Assembly: GCA_035041965.1 (NCBI GenBank)
Contig: JAPYMA010001474.1
Span: 1-64,000 of the forward strand
Length of the DNA stretch: 64,000 nt
Reading direction: 5' to 3'
Origin: Anisakis pegreffii
Lineage: Eukaryota > Nematoda > Chromadorea > Rhabditida > Anisakidae
Part shown: piece by piece, positions 50,851 through 63,099 of the stretch
Layout: every line of letters begins with the position of its first letter
Position numbering within the stretch: position 1 is the first letter of the stretch
The notes under the pieces: model-generated
The model's database searches: none
What the model saw: the letters and a program-made list of their open reading frames with translations, nothing else
What the model was told of the DNA's origin: nothing
Program-made: the position numbers and the translations under genes

Positions 50851-53182
50851 TTAATAAGAAAAGAGTTTATTTACATAAGTGGTGAATAGTGGATTGCATA
50901 TAATCTGATAAGAATATTATTGTGTTTGAAGTGATTGGTCGTAAACAATAGAAAATGCATAGTTTCAGATGGCTGAAAGGGGTGACAGCTGAATGTGCTG
51001 AGTCTGGCTGCAAGTTGGCGCGAAATGCGATTAATATCACGACGGCAATGTGATCACGATTATTATGTGATTTATAACGTCATCAACAACACCTCTTAAC
51101 GATATCTTGCTTCATGCTATTTCATACGTACTAGTTTCGCAGCTGTCGTCATTCCTTGAACTTACCATCAATCCATCGATTTTGATCCTTATCTTAATCA
51201 TAAGCTCGTTTATGTAGTCTCGGTGTGATAAGCCTAATCTCACACCCAACCCTTCGTGTCTATATTGAATACATACTTGATAACCTACTTCCTTTTCATT
51301 CAATACTAAATCGAAGATTTTGGAAACGACTGCACATAAACTGAACCTGATATGAAAAGCATGAACGATTCAAAAGATCTTGTAGACAATGATCAAAAAT
51401 AATAGCATCGATAATAGCAAATATGGTAATGAAAGATTAGGAAAAACCAGCCTATAAACGAACGTAGATTCATGTCGTTCAATAAACCGACATCAATTTG
51501 TAAAAATGATGATCCATTTGAAAAAAATACGATTGAAGATAATAACGATGGAAAATAAAAAATACGATTAAAGATTAAAGAAGGAATATTATCAAGACTT
51601 GATCAAACGACATTTCATTACGCGCAAATTAACGAATGTCACTTCGTAATTTAATTCATCTCTTTCGTGAATTATGACTGCTACGACGCTATCGGAAGCC
51701 AACCGAATCAGTTTCGAAACTTCGGTTTCCAGAAAGAAATTCGAATATTTTTGATCGAAGTCCAATTTTGCTAATCCGACATTCGAATTCTAAATTTTCC
51801 GGTTGGAATTCGATAGAATTCATTTCCGTAACTTTACCGGCAAAAATCGGATTTCGATCGGCTACTATCAATAGTAAAAAGGCAAGAAGAAGAATTTCGA
51901 TACGACGTGAATAAATTAGTTGTACAGATATATATTCTCAAGGTGCTTTCACATTTCAGACAGTCATTTCAGTTACTATGAATGAATTCGATGAAGGCAC
52001 ACACAATCACAAAAACATTCCACTGTGAACACAAGTGCTGCTGTGGCGATGAACGCTCAAAGTTCAATTATACGATCAATTCAATGTGACTGAATAAGAA
52101 TTCAATTCTATGAGAACGTGCAAATGAAATGAATCTATTCACCTTGAAAAACGTCATTTATGTGAATGACGAATTAAAATTGTAAAACGACTGATGTTTG
52201 CCATGAATTCATGAAAGCACGCTTGAAACAGTGACTGATCAATCGATTGGATATTGTCTTAGTAAACAAATTTGAAGATCGATCGATGGATGTTGCTTCA
52301 ATTAGAAAAGGCTGACTAAGAAAGCGTAACGATAAATTAAACCACGCCAAATAAAAACCAATCATAAATCCTTGAATGATCATATAACGTCATGATTGCA
52401 TTAGTGACGAACAAACGACTAAACATGAGAGCAGTCTTGACAGTCTACAATGTATGTATGAATCACCAACCACTGCTATACATTACATTCCAACAAATTT
52501 CATCATTCATTTCCAACACAACAGAACGCTCACTCTTCGGTAAAGCATGATTCAGCAACTGGAGAATAGCACAAAAAAAATACAACCATACATAATACTT
52601 GATCGGTTCAGTGTGATGTGAAATTATCAAAGTGTATTGCAATATAACATAAGTTCCGTTCGAGCATTCGAATTCATATCAGAATCACTTGAGAGTTACA
52701 GAATCTAATGAAATGCTATAAGTCGACCTAACTAACAGAAAACAAAAAATCTGATGAAACTAACACTGATATCCACTTAAAAATTCTCAAACAAACAAAA
52801 AAATTACGACGAGTGAATGAAACTTCAGTATTTAGATAAATTTAAACTTAATTTCCACCTCATCTGCTATATCTCACAATCAACGAAATTTTAAATTAGC
52901 AAGCAAAGTTGTGGTGAAGCATGATAAAAGATTAAATAAACATCGACTAATTTTGCTTATAGTTTTCATTATCCCCCCATCACATCATCACCAACAAATG
53001 AAACAAAACTCATCAAACACTAGCTTGTTAAAAACCGTTCTGTTCATTTACAACTATAGCACTATGGTAGTCACTGGACATGGACGAATTACTGCGTATT
53101 ACACAGCCGTAACTGACACTATAGCACACTGACATAGCACACTGACACTATAGCACACTGACACTACACATACACACACACA

Positions 53183-53229
<47 letters not shown>

Positions 53230-53337
53230 ACACACACACACACATCACACACATACACACACACACATACACACACACACACATACACACACATACACAC
53301 ACACACATACACACACACATACACACACACACATACA

Positions 53338-53420
<83 letters not shown>

Positions 53421-55288
53421 ACACACACACTCACACACACACATACATACACACACACATACACACACATACACACACATCACACTACACACACTACACA
53501 CACATACACACACATACACACACACATGTACACACACATACGCACACATACACACACACACATACACACACACTACACACACACACACACACACATCACA
53601 CACGTACACACACACATACACACACACACATACACACACATACACACATCACATCACACACATACACACACATGCGCACACACACACAGTACGCGACGCG
53701 TGCCTGCGTGCGCGCGCGCATGCGCGCGCGCGCGTGCGCGTGCGCGCGTGCGCGCGCGTCGCGCATGCGCGCGTGCGCGCGCGTGCGCGCGCGTGCGCGC
53801 GCCGCGTGCGCGCGCGTGCGCGCGCGTGCGCGCGCACGTGCGCGCGCGCGTGCGCGCGCGCGCGCGTGCGCCGCGCGCGCTGCGCGCGTGCGCGCGCGCG
53901 TGCGCGCGCGTGCGCGCGGTGCGCGTGCGCGCGTGCGCGACGTGCGCGCGCGTGCGCGCGCGCGTGCGCTGCGCGCGTGCGCGTGCGCGCGCGCGCGCGT
54001 CGCGCGCGTGCGCGCGCGCGTGCGTGCGCGCGCGCGTGCGCGCGCGTGCGCGTGCGTGCGCGCGTGCGCGCGTGCGCGCGTGCGCGCGTGCGCGCGCGTG
54101 CGCGCGCGTGCGCATTGCGCGTGCACGCGTGCGCGCGCGTGCGCGCGCGTGCGCGCGGCGTGCGCGCGCATTGCGCGCGCGTGCGCGCGCGTGCGCGCGC
54201 GTGCGCGCATTGCGCGCGCATTGCGCGCGTGCGTGCGCGCGTGCGCGTGCCCACGCGTGCGCCGCGGCGCGCGCGTGCCGCACGCGCGCGTGCGCCACGA
54301 TGCCGCGGTCTGCCGCGCGCGTGCGCGCGCGTGCGCGCGTGCGCGCGCGTGCGCGCGCGTGCGCGCGCGTTAACGCGCGTGCGCGCGTGCGTGGCGCATC
54401 ACTGCTGCTGCGCGATGCCGCGCGGTCGCGCGTGCGCGCGCGATGCGCGCGCGTGCGCGCGCGCGCGCGATGCCGCGCGCGTGCGCGCGATGCTGCGCGT
54501 GCGCGCGCGTGCGCGCGCGATGCGCGCGCGCGTGCCGCGCGCCGCCGCGTGCGCGCGTGCGCGCGTGCGTGCACGTGCCCGCGCGCGCGTGCGCGCGCGT
54601 GCCCGCGCGCGCGTGCGCGCGCGTGCGCGCGGTGCGCGCGCGCGTGCGCGTGCGCGCGCCGCGCGCGCGTGCGCGCGCGCGCGTGCGCGCGTGCGCGCGC
54701 GATGCGCGCGTGCGCGCGCGTGCGCGCGCGCGTGCGCGCGCGTGCGCGCGTGCGCGCGCGCTGCGTGCGCGCGTGCGCGCGTTGCGCGCGCGTGCGCGCG
54801 CGCGCGCCCGCGCGCGCGCGCGCGCGCGCGTACGCGCGCGCGTGCGCGCGTGCGCGCGCGTGCGCGCGCGTGCGCGCGCGTGCGCGCATTGCGCGCGATG
54901 GCGCGCACGTGCGCGCGCGCGTGCGCGCGCGCGTTGCGTGCGCGCGCGTGCGCGCGCGCGCGCATGCGCGCGCGTGCGCGCGCGTTGCGCGTGCGCGCGC
55001 GTGCGCGCACCATACACACACACATACACACACATACACACACATACACACACATACACACACATACACACACACATACACACACACACATACACACACA
55101 TACACACACATACACACACACATACACACACACATACACACACACACATACACACATACACATACACACACACATACACACACACATACACACACACATA
55201 CACACACACATACACACACACATACACACACATACACACACACATACACACACATACACACACACACATACACACACACATACACACA

Positions 55289-55351
<63 letters not shown>

Positions 55352-55376
55352 ACACACATACACACACACATACACA

Positions 55377-55423
<47 letters not shown>

Positions 55424-57059
55424 ACACACATACACATACACATACACACACACCACGAACTAGTCATTCTTTCAGTTTTGTTCGTCTCTTGCATTGTTTC
55501 GTTGGAGTGCTCTCTTTGAAAGAGTAACGACTGCTTGTTGCTAGCTAGCTGCTCAACAAACAAAGAAGAAGTGCTGTTGGCTGAAATCAATTCTGTGAAG
55601 CGATATGTGCTACTGCTACTCTTTGCTAGGCCCTCATTCTACACCAATGTAGATTCTAAAAATCAGTTGTTTTATCGCTTCTGTACTAACAGCAAACGAA
55701 CACAACAAAAGATGTATTGATTCGTTTCCAACAGATCTGCTGACAGTGAGTTAAAACGATTCACTATGAGTGAATGAACAATCCAGCTAAATGACAAGTT
55801 AGCGATTAAGGTGCCAGTTATTATCAAAAGCACGCAGCCACAAATTACAGATAAATCTAATTCAGTTAAAGTTGAACTTGATCCGAGATTAACTGGACAA
55901 GTGCTTCGACTTTACGAATGTGAAACAGAGGATTAGGTTTTCTCACGGAATTGTTCAGCTTGATATGGGAATAATACAACGGTGCTGATGAGTTATTTGT
56001 TGACTGTTCGTGATGATGAAATTCAAGTGAAAAAATCATAAATTTTGGATGCAACAAACAGGAAATAGCAATAATCAACAGGACGATGATTCATAGACGA
56101 TCATGCACTGCGTTCGTCATCGCCAGTAACCGAATCATCACAGCGATAACCAATCTATCAACTTGATATTCAACGATTCTAGACGTTAACGTTATCCGTT
56201 AATGACACTGCTAATTTGAAACTGGAAAAATTAACAAACCTTCTTTACTGGCGATACTTTTTTCGACTCGTGTTAATTCATTAAAGGTGTGAAAATTATT
56301 CGAGATTATTTTCAAATATCTCATATGGTACCGAAGCCTCAAGCTACGTTCCGTGAAAAAAAAGCGTCGAAATTCCAATGAAATGGGAGCCGGCGATCAA
56401 AAAAATTCTGATGAAAAATCACATGATTTAACCGCTGTACGCTTGAAATTAACGATTACTCGACACTTTTTATATGGTGTAACCATTTACCGTTAACGAC
56501 GTCAACTTTTTGGCTAAGGAATTATCGAATGAAGCGTTATTATTTTGGTTAATGGCGCCGACCTCTGATCGATTCAAGCAGATGATAACGTGGCAAAGCG
56601 GGCTAAAAAGCATTCTGTGCAGGAGAATGGGAAATGAATAGAATGAGTGTGTCAAAAAAACAGTGCTGCCTTTACTAGTGGCTAAAACTGATTGGAAGAG
56701 ATAGTTAACTAGACAGATCTATCTGTATAACTTAATCATGAAAACAATTAAATTATGTATCTTTTTTTATGCATTAAACAACACCGATGCGATGAACGAA
56801 GATTGATTCAGGTTCAATTTCTTCGCAACACTTTGTTTTAGATCACAAAATGAACAACCATAACAAAGCAACCACCTACTATTGTATGTACAATATGAAT
56901 AGAGTGAGCCACGTAAATTGTTACATAGTTCATTTCAGCACAACAACATCAAAATGCTTCTCTTCGTTTAATACACATTCATTCAAGATAAGAACCGTCA
57001 CAAAATGAAATACATACACACATGAATAGATAAATAAAATATGAATTATAATTTTATAA

Positions 57060-57149
<90 letters not shown>

Positions 57150-58558
57150 TTCATATGCAATGGAAATAATAGGCACACGACGTGGTGCATAACCGTTTGA
57201 TAAATGCAATAATCGTTTTAAGAGTTGTTTCTTGTGCCATTCGTAAATGCACTTTCAGCGAGCAACTGACTGAACGAAGAAACAGAGACTGGATCGCAGA
57301 GAATGAGGTAGACGGGTGAGAGTGCGATGAGCAGAAACGAGTATGGTGCAAATAAGCATGAATACGCGATATAAATCTGGTCGACATTGCGCGATGCGAA
57401 TGTGTTCGAATGAAAGTAAAAGTTGATAGCAACAATAATTGCATACGCAAAATTGTGCTATGCAAGTTTAAAATTAGCCATGTGCAATTATCAAATAACC
57501 AGTCTGAATCTATTGATGATAACTTTCAAATATTGCGATCCGTGTCCATTCTTCAAAATTTCAAAATGTATCATCTGGTGATAACATACACAAAAACGAT
57601 CGAACAAATTTGGAAAAAAAAGATATGTAATTTGAAAAAACAAAAAATTCCGAATAAAATAATAGGCACAAGGATAAGAAACATACGATCAACAAACCAC
57701 TCGTCAGCGTTATTTTTGAAGTTATCGTTACTGATCGATGACGAAGATGAATGCGGCTGAGTGAAATGTGACGACGAGGTCATCAGCATCTCATCTTTAC
57801 GCTTCTTTGTTTGTTTTCGACGACGATTTGCGAACCATCGATTAACCTCAATAAAACTCTTTTTGCAACTTAATTTTGTGGTCGATGAAAATGAATCAAT
57901 AACGGATATTTTCGGATAGAAATGATTCAGTCGATGACGCTTACTTGCAAATAAGACATGCACAACTCTTTTGCAATCTTCTCTTTTTCTTTTCGTCGCG
58001 GATAAAAATTATCACCATGCAACGCTATCCACATATCCAATAATTCTGCCTGAACTCTCCATTCATACTCACAAACGAATCAATGAATTCATCACAAATG
58101 AACAGCAATATAATAGATACGATTCACCGTCATACAGAATAACGACAAAGCAAAAACCACTGATATTATTGATAGGCAATCTATCAGTTTCGAATTTTAG
58201 CTTTATAAACGAACTACAAATTAATCAGCCATCTTGAAAGAATAGATATGTCAAATTTCCCCAGATGGTTCCTAGCCTGGAATCGCTTTTTCTACTCCCT
58301 CCTCCTCCCAACCAATTTCGCTTGAAAAAAATCCTGCACTAAAACCGTGCATAGATGAGGAGATTCGATCACAGGAAAAACAAAAAAAGTGAACCACATT
58401 AAAAATATGGATGAATAGTTGAAGAAACGAACTTGTTGATGAATTTTCGCTTGATCGGATGCATTTATCACATCAGTTAACATAAGATTTGTGTCTGGGC
58501 TCGCTTTCGTTGACAGACTACCGATTGGGTGCTGATTTGTTGAAATACACGCGGCCAT
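46335..58558 (-). CDS. TALE-class homeodomain transcription factor, Gln/Ser-rich C-terminus
   Basis: Predicted nuclear DNA-binding regulator. Exons 58558-58433, 58049-57945, 57846-57687, 48896-48700 and 47183-46335; all phases agree, giving 478 residues. Residues 30-95 form the homeodomain: helix 1 AELLDMWIALHG, loop DNFYP, helix 2 KEKEKIAKELCM, helix 3 QVNRWFANRRRK. Trp49 to Trp81 is 32 residues, as in TALE proteins with the three-residue loop extension, and FYP replaces the usual PYP. Residue 50 is Ala, as in Irx/Mohawk, but RRRK follows Asn51 rather than ARRR. The N-terminal arm is not basic. The C-terminal 280 residues are rich in Gln, Ser, Thr and Ala with Asp/Glu patches, typical of transcriptional effector regions. 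The 8.8-kb third intron contains the large CA/CG repeat. The stop (TAG, 46335) overlaps a good donor (GTAGGT), so an alternative 3' exon is possible. Confidence 0.8.
47525..47740. repeat. Dispersed repeat, copy 2
   Basis: Matches 27010-27200 in the order of its AT-rich and CCACC / AAAGATGTCTT words. It lies in the intron between the last two homeobox-gene exons. No coding potential is seen. Confidence 0.4.
50795..50847. repeat. (AT)n microsatellite
   Basis: 53 bp of uninterrupted AT dinucleotides within the large homeobox-gene intron. Confidence 0.95.
53164..53694. repeat. (CA)n / (CACACATA)n array, left arm
   Basis: Almost pure CACA with periodic CATA units. Alternating purine-pyrimidine throughout. 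Long ORFs of His-Thr or Cys-Val on either strand are artefacts of the repeat. It sits inside the third intron of the homeobox gene. Confidence 0.95.
53695..55010. repeat. GC-only (CG/TG)n block, A-to-G version of the flanking repeat
   Basis: About 1.3 kb composed almost entirely of CGCGCG with interspersed TG, in a region otherwise near two-thirds AT. The pattern equals the flanking CACACATA repeat with A changed to G (CA to CG, TA to TG) while C and T are kept. In one frame His-Thr-Tyr becomes Arg-Ala-Cys. A few interruptions occur (CATTGCG, GATGCCGCG, GTTAACGC). It remains alternating purine-pyrimidine, an ideal Z-DNA former and an extreme CpG cluster. Confidence 0.9.
55011..55454. repeat. 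(CACACATA)n array, right arm
   Basis: Resumes abruptly after ...GCGCGCACCATACACAC. It has more regular CATA spacing than the left arm (mostly 8-10 bp) and ends at CACCACGAAC. Confidence 0.95.
57066..57150. repeat. (AT)n followed by (TTTA)n
   Basis: About 48 bp of AT repeats pass directly into about nine TTTA units. It lies at the 5' end of the same large homeobox-gene intron. Confidence 0.95.
57687..58049 (-). other. Two exons encoding the TALE homeodomain
   Basis: Exon 58049-57945 (acceptor GTTCAG, donor GTAAGC) carries helices 1 and 2. Exon 57846-57687 (acceptor ATTGAG, donor GTATGT) carries recognition helix 3 and a basic tail (KQTKKRK). The 98-nt intron falls before V-N-R-W-F, at or next to homeodomain position 45, a common intron site in homeobox genes. 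Joining in phase 0 gives one uninterrupted homeodomain. Confidence 0.85.
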
Positions 58559-58559
58559 C

Positions 58560-58886
58560 ACTGCACAGATTACTTTAAAAAGATACTACAACTTCAACAT
58601 TACACACAGCACTTTACGATCAATAACAAAGGCACTAAATGTTGTAATCATCATTTTTGAAAACATATGACAATAGACCTTGTGAAATATTGAAAATTAA
58701 TATTTTCAACATGATACCTACGAAAAAAATAGTCATACATAACACTGACATTACGTCTACGTACACATAAGTTCATATTTTGAAAACACTTTAAATAGTG
58801 AACTGACGAAATGTGATTAAATATGACAATCATAATGATAATAGTAATCATAACAAGGATTAATAATATCAGTAGTAATAATAATA

Positions 58887-58919
<33 letters not shown>

Positions 58920-60363
58920 ATAATATTATTATTACTATTATTATCATTTTCATTATTCTTATGAAAATAGTAGATATCAAATTTAAAACGGACGATAATA
59001 GCATCACAAAATGGAAAAGTGGTGTGGTAAATTGAAGAATGTGAGAATAAAGTGTATTGAAATGAAATAGAATTCAATTGAGAATAAAATAAGTGCATAT
59101 GCGAGTAGTTGCAAACGAGGGTACGTCTGTTCATCAAGCATACTCACTGCCCTTATCTGATACATTGTAGCACGCACACTCACTTGTCAAACAACGCTGC
59201 TCAGTTGACTTCTAATAAAATTGAAGTCGCTCAAGCGATCGCTGCGATTCTTGTTGATGATTAGCACTAAACCGAAATCGCCTCAAAAACTAGATGAACA
59301 CATGCACACACAACACACATCACAAATTACAATCCTATAATAATCCTCCGTCAAACCTTTCTTCGATAACTTAAAACTGCACATCAAAAACCAATACATC
59401 TGCTGCTCTGTAACATTCCATTACAAAACAACAACGATTCTAACCAAAAAAATGGATATCAACAAACAGAATCAATCTTGCATCAAATTACAACTGATCG
59501 TTATTCCATTTCAACAGCATCTTCGAATCACCTAACTTATCAACAATCTCCTCCTTTTCTCATATTTTTTGTCGACCTTTTGAACATTCGTTCGCCATTC
59601 AACCCCGCCTTCCTTATCCGTTGCAATACACGATATGTTCAACAAATAATACCATACCCGTTGTTACATGCTTCCGAATCAATATTTCTTCCACCTTCTC
59701 ATCGTTTCCTTTCTTCGTTTTACATTCGCAATACCCTTCCTTCCTTCTAAGCATCTTCTACGTTCACAAGAAATACGTTAACACTACCATTTATTCATAA
59801 GTGTCTTGCACAAATGGTTTTGTTAAGAACAATCAACAGATAAGTGACATAACAATATTTCCAACAATTAGTGCTTGTTGTTCAATTTAAAAAAACATCA
59901 ATAGCAATCCACTTTATACTATTTATAAGTTGAGAATATTTTTTGATTTGAAAAGATGGCATAATATCATGAAATAAACGGAACACGAATAGAATGAAGT
60001 AATCAAATAAAACGCAGATGAGAATTGGAATGAATAAGTCGATGATGATCGATCAACTTTAAGTCCAGTAAAATCGAACGCTTGGTCAATGGCGAGGTGC
60101 CAGCCAAAAACAAAAGAGACTGCGAAAATCTTTCAATGCTGTGGCACGAGAAATGAATATGCAACACAAGATAAGATAGATAGATGGGTAGCCAAACAAT
60201 GAAACAGATGAAAAAAGCTTGTTGTTGAAGGTGACTCATCCACCAATATGTTGTGTTCGCTACAAATTTGTACTATCAACGTCATCGCATTTATAATACA
60301 TAAACAACCATCTTACTAATGACAAACTAATGAAATACATAAATTACACGGTCAACGTAGTAA
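58560..60363. other. Region upstream of the homeobox gene, no supported gene
   Basis: AT-rich, with a TAA repeat and no exon chain on either strand. It would contain the promoter of the minus-strand homeobox gene, but I see no convincing core-promoter element to mark. Confidence 0.4.
58855..58945. repeat. (TAA)n / (AAT)n microsatellite
   Basis: AATAATAATAAT-type units with minor interruptions, then an inverted TTATTATTA part, so the region can fold on itself. It lies upstream of the homeobox-gene ATG. Confidence 0.85.
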
Positions 60364-60654
60364 TGTGATAAGAAGCTTGGCATAAACAGCTACGAACGGC
60401 TAACGGCTACCCTTAAATCTGAACATAAGCTTCAACAGAACAGAATCAAGAAGCGCAATGAAATTAAAGCCAATCTACGTCGCAATAAAATTCAAGTACG
60501 AATGATCCACCAGAAGCGCTTACCGCGTGATACAACACTTCACATGTACGAAGCAGGATTGGGCCGAGGAATTGCGAAGGTGGAGTTCAAGGAGGAGCGT
60601 CCTCGAGCATCTCGACGCTTCCAGATCCTTTCCTTTACTTTCAAGACTCCCTGA
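60364..60654 (+). CDS. Anonymous basic ORF or exon
   Basis: An open frame of 96 codons between stops, without an early ATG, is Lys/Arg-rich (NRIKKRNEIKANLRRNK) and then GLGRGIAKVEFKEERPRASR before a stop. The second half is GC-richer than its surroundings. It could be an exon of an unrecognised gene or part of a degraded retroelement like the one 1.1 kb downstream. Two other frames over the same bases are also partly open, which lowers confidence. Confidence 0.3.
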   Translation, partial: CDKKLGINSYERLTATLKSEHKLQQNRIKKRNEIKANLRRNKIQVRMIHQKRLPRDTTLHMYEAGLGRGIAKVEFKEERPRASRRFQILSFTFKTP

Positions 60655-61759
60655 GCATACATCAAGTTTCAAGGACCTCCGACCCGACTTCGGTACAAAA
60701 CGAAATGTAGTGAAATATCTACGTTTGTGAAACAATACCATGTTCCAGTGAGTTTAAGATACACTAAATAATTCGCGAGATGCAATTCTTCATGGAACGA
60801 TCTTATTGGCTTTAAGCTTATTGTTCGATGGCATGCGCTTTTTCGTTTTCGATTTTACAGGTTTGTTTACGGGTAAGTTTTCAAACGGTAGTTTGCTCTC
60901 GGTTTCTTTTTCGAATGACTAATCTGATTTCGCGCACCGCTAAAGAGAAGTCGGGTAGTGCCGTGATCCCAAATGAGAATAAAGGTATTCTACCCCGGCA
61001 CTCTTACAGGCTGGTGTGATACGAATGTGGTGTACTTGGTGGACAGCATTATGCGAATCAGAATTCACAAAAATGAAAATTCACTTTCGAAAACAACGTT
61101 TTTTCAGCTCAAAAAAATACAACCCATTTTCGTTGACGAAAAACCCTATATTTTTAAATGATGTGGGGAGGAAAGGTAGATTTGTTTTGTTTGTCAAGAA
61201 ATTGACTGGTTAAACTACGTAAATTCGATTTCACAACTTTTTCTTCATTTGATACATGAAATTATTAGAAAATGATATGAATCAACGGTCAATAACACTG
61301 ACAAATATTACATCTGCGATTTATACAAAAGTACGTAAGACAACTGCTTCGTGATGGGAGAGAGATACGGCAATGAAGTAATTATAGCCATTCATTGCAT
61401 GGGGATAGCATTCAGAAAAATACACTCACGACAACATTTGTTGCGTGAGCAGTTATTATTCAACATTGTGCAATCATTCATTTCACGCGTTCTCATCACA
61501 GTGTATTTTCGAAATCAAAATGTCTGATCCTATTCGTGCCCAGGTGAATGAGAGATTTCTTCATCATTCGAAGAAGAGACACAGAACAAAGAGGTTGTTT
61601 GAACTTTATTCGCCAACGTAAAATTACACATATATAAAATTGAAAACGCAACGAATTCTCACATAAAGAAGAATAAAGAATCGTCGTGTCCAATACTGAA
61701 AATTAAGGAAATAGAACGAGAAGAGAAACAAGCTGTATATGAGACTGTTTTAATGGAAA

Positions 61760-63050
61760 ACAATAAAAAATAGTTGATGACACAACGGGACGTTGGGACG
61801 TATGTTGCAGCAAGTAAGAATGCACACGAGAACTTCATTGCCGCAGTTGTATCTCTCTACTTATGAAGACGAGCAACTGAGAGAGATCAACTATTGGCAC
61901 TGATTTAGTGCACTGCATCAATCTACATGACGTCCAAAAATTCCATTATTTGCTACGTACTCTGAACGGGCGAGCGCATGCCTCTATTGATGACGCATAA
62001 CGCTTATTACTCAATGATCATGGCGATACCATGAAACCGCACCCTTGACCAGAAATCACGAACAGATCAGCGTCTCAGATCTATTCTTACTGCGATTGCA
62101 AAAACCGCTAAATTAAGAAATACGATAAGTAAAAAATTGATCACATTTGTTGACAAATGAGAAGATGCGAATTAATCAGCATTATTACTGATCGTGCATT
62201 ACAACTTCTATTCTCATCGAAATATCTGTACAAAATGATGACACAACGCGGTGGATGATGGCTATTTTCTGCACACAACTGTACATATCTCAAAGAAGGC
62301 GTCCAGATAACTAGGAACACTCGGCAAACTAAAGGCGCAACTTTAAAAACTTTTTCGCTCGTGACATCAAAAGCAAATTCAGTTGATCCATTCACGCTAG
62401 CGTCTGCACAACAGATTCATGGTAAACGTCTCTCTTACGCCTTTCACGCTAATGATGAAGGGCTAAAATTTTGCTAACGAAAGTTCAAAATATGAGATTG
62501 CGCTTTATGCAAGCAAACCAAAACCAAACCTTTACGACATCAATCTACGGTTGTGCTTGAATTGTCCAAAAAGATGATTATCAGTGAAGAGTATCAACTT
62601 TGCAAAGGAAAATATAATCACGCATTCTTTTCAAGAATAGAACGTTAACTGAACCCATTCCGTAACGGAAGCACAAGTACTAAACTTACCCACGAAGTTG
62701 AAGGCTGCAGCAACTACACCATCAACTGGTGATGACTCAATGAGCTTGAAGCGTGAACTTCAGACTACAACGGAAATTATTCTACTCACTGCTGACGCTA
62801 TCCTACAGAATCACGAATATCCAGACGACAAAGGAGACGCTATCCTATTGAGGCAGCCAGAGATGGTTCGTCACAGACAAATTTCGCATGACAACCGCAA
62901 CTGAAACTTGACTCTGAACGTATACAGGTGCGCCTCTAAAAGGCCATTTGATACTTACTCATCGCTCGTTGCACTTTGTATTGTTCTGAGGGATAGTCAA
63001 ACGAACGTTATTAATCTGAAATTCACTCCCCTTCCTCACAGCCGAATTCA
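61760..63050 (+). mobile_element. Decayed BEL/Pao-type LTR retrotransposon fragment (gag-protease)
   Basis: Around 61900-62030 a plus frame gives DVQKFHYLLRTLNGRAHA, matching the gag core of BEL/Pao elements (L..F.YL...L.G.A). Around 62700-62870 a frame gives TTTEIILLTADAIL, matching the start of the BEL/Pao peptidase domain (DUF1758-like). Between them is a Cys-containing stretch where a zinc knuckle would lie. Stops and frameshifts interrupt each part. No reverse transcriptase, integrase or LTRs were found in the window. Clearly a dead copy. Confidence 0.5.
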
Positions 63051-63099
63051 TTGCGCAATAAAAATATTGAATCTGAAATGCCAATCGACAGCAATAAAC

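Noticed and set aside
53164..55454. CRISPR array or telomere
   Set aside because: No unique spacers between repeats, and the unit is a simple dinucleotide repeat, not a telomeric motif.
53526..55463. Very long ORFs (up to 645 codons) on both strands of the CA/CG array
   Set aside because: They are His-Thr/Arg-Ala or Cys-Val/Ala-Arg translations of a stop-free simple repeat, present in nearly all frames at once.
57571..57963. Single 130-codon frame read as one homeodomain exon
   Set aside because: The N-terminal part is intronic. A different frame at 58049-57945 supplies a much better helix 1 and 2 and joins in phase to the WFANRRRK exon.
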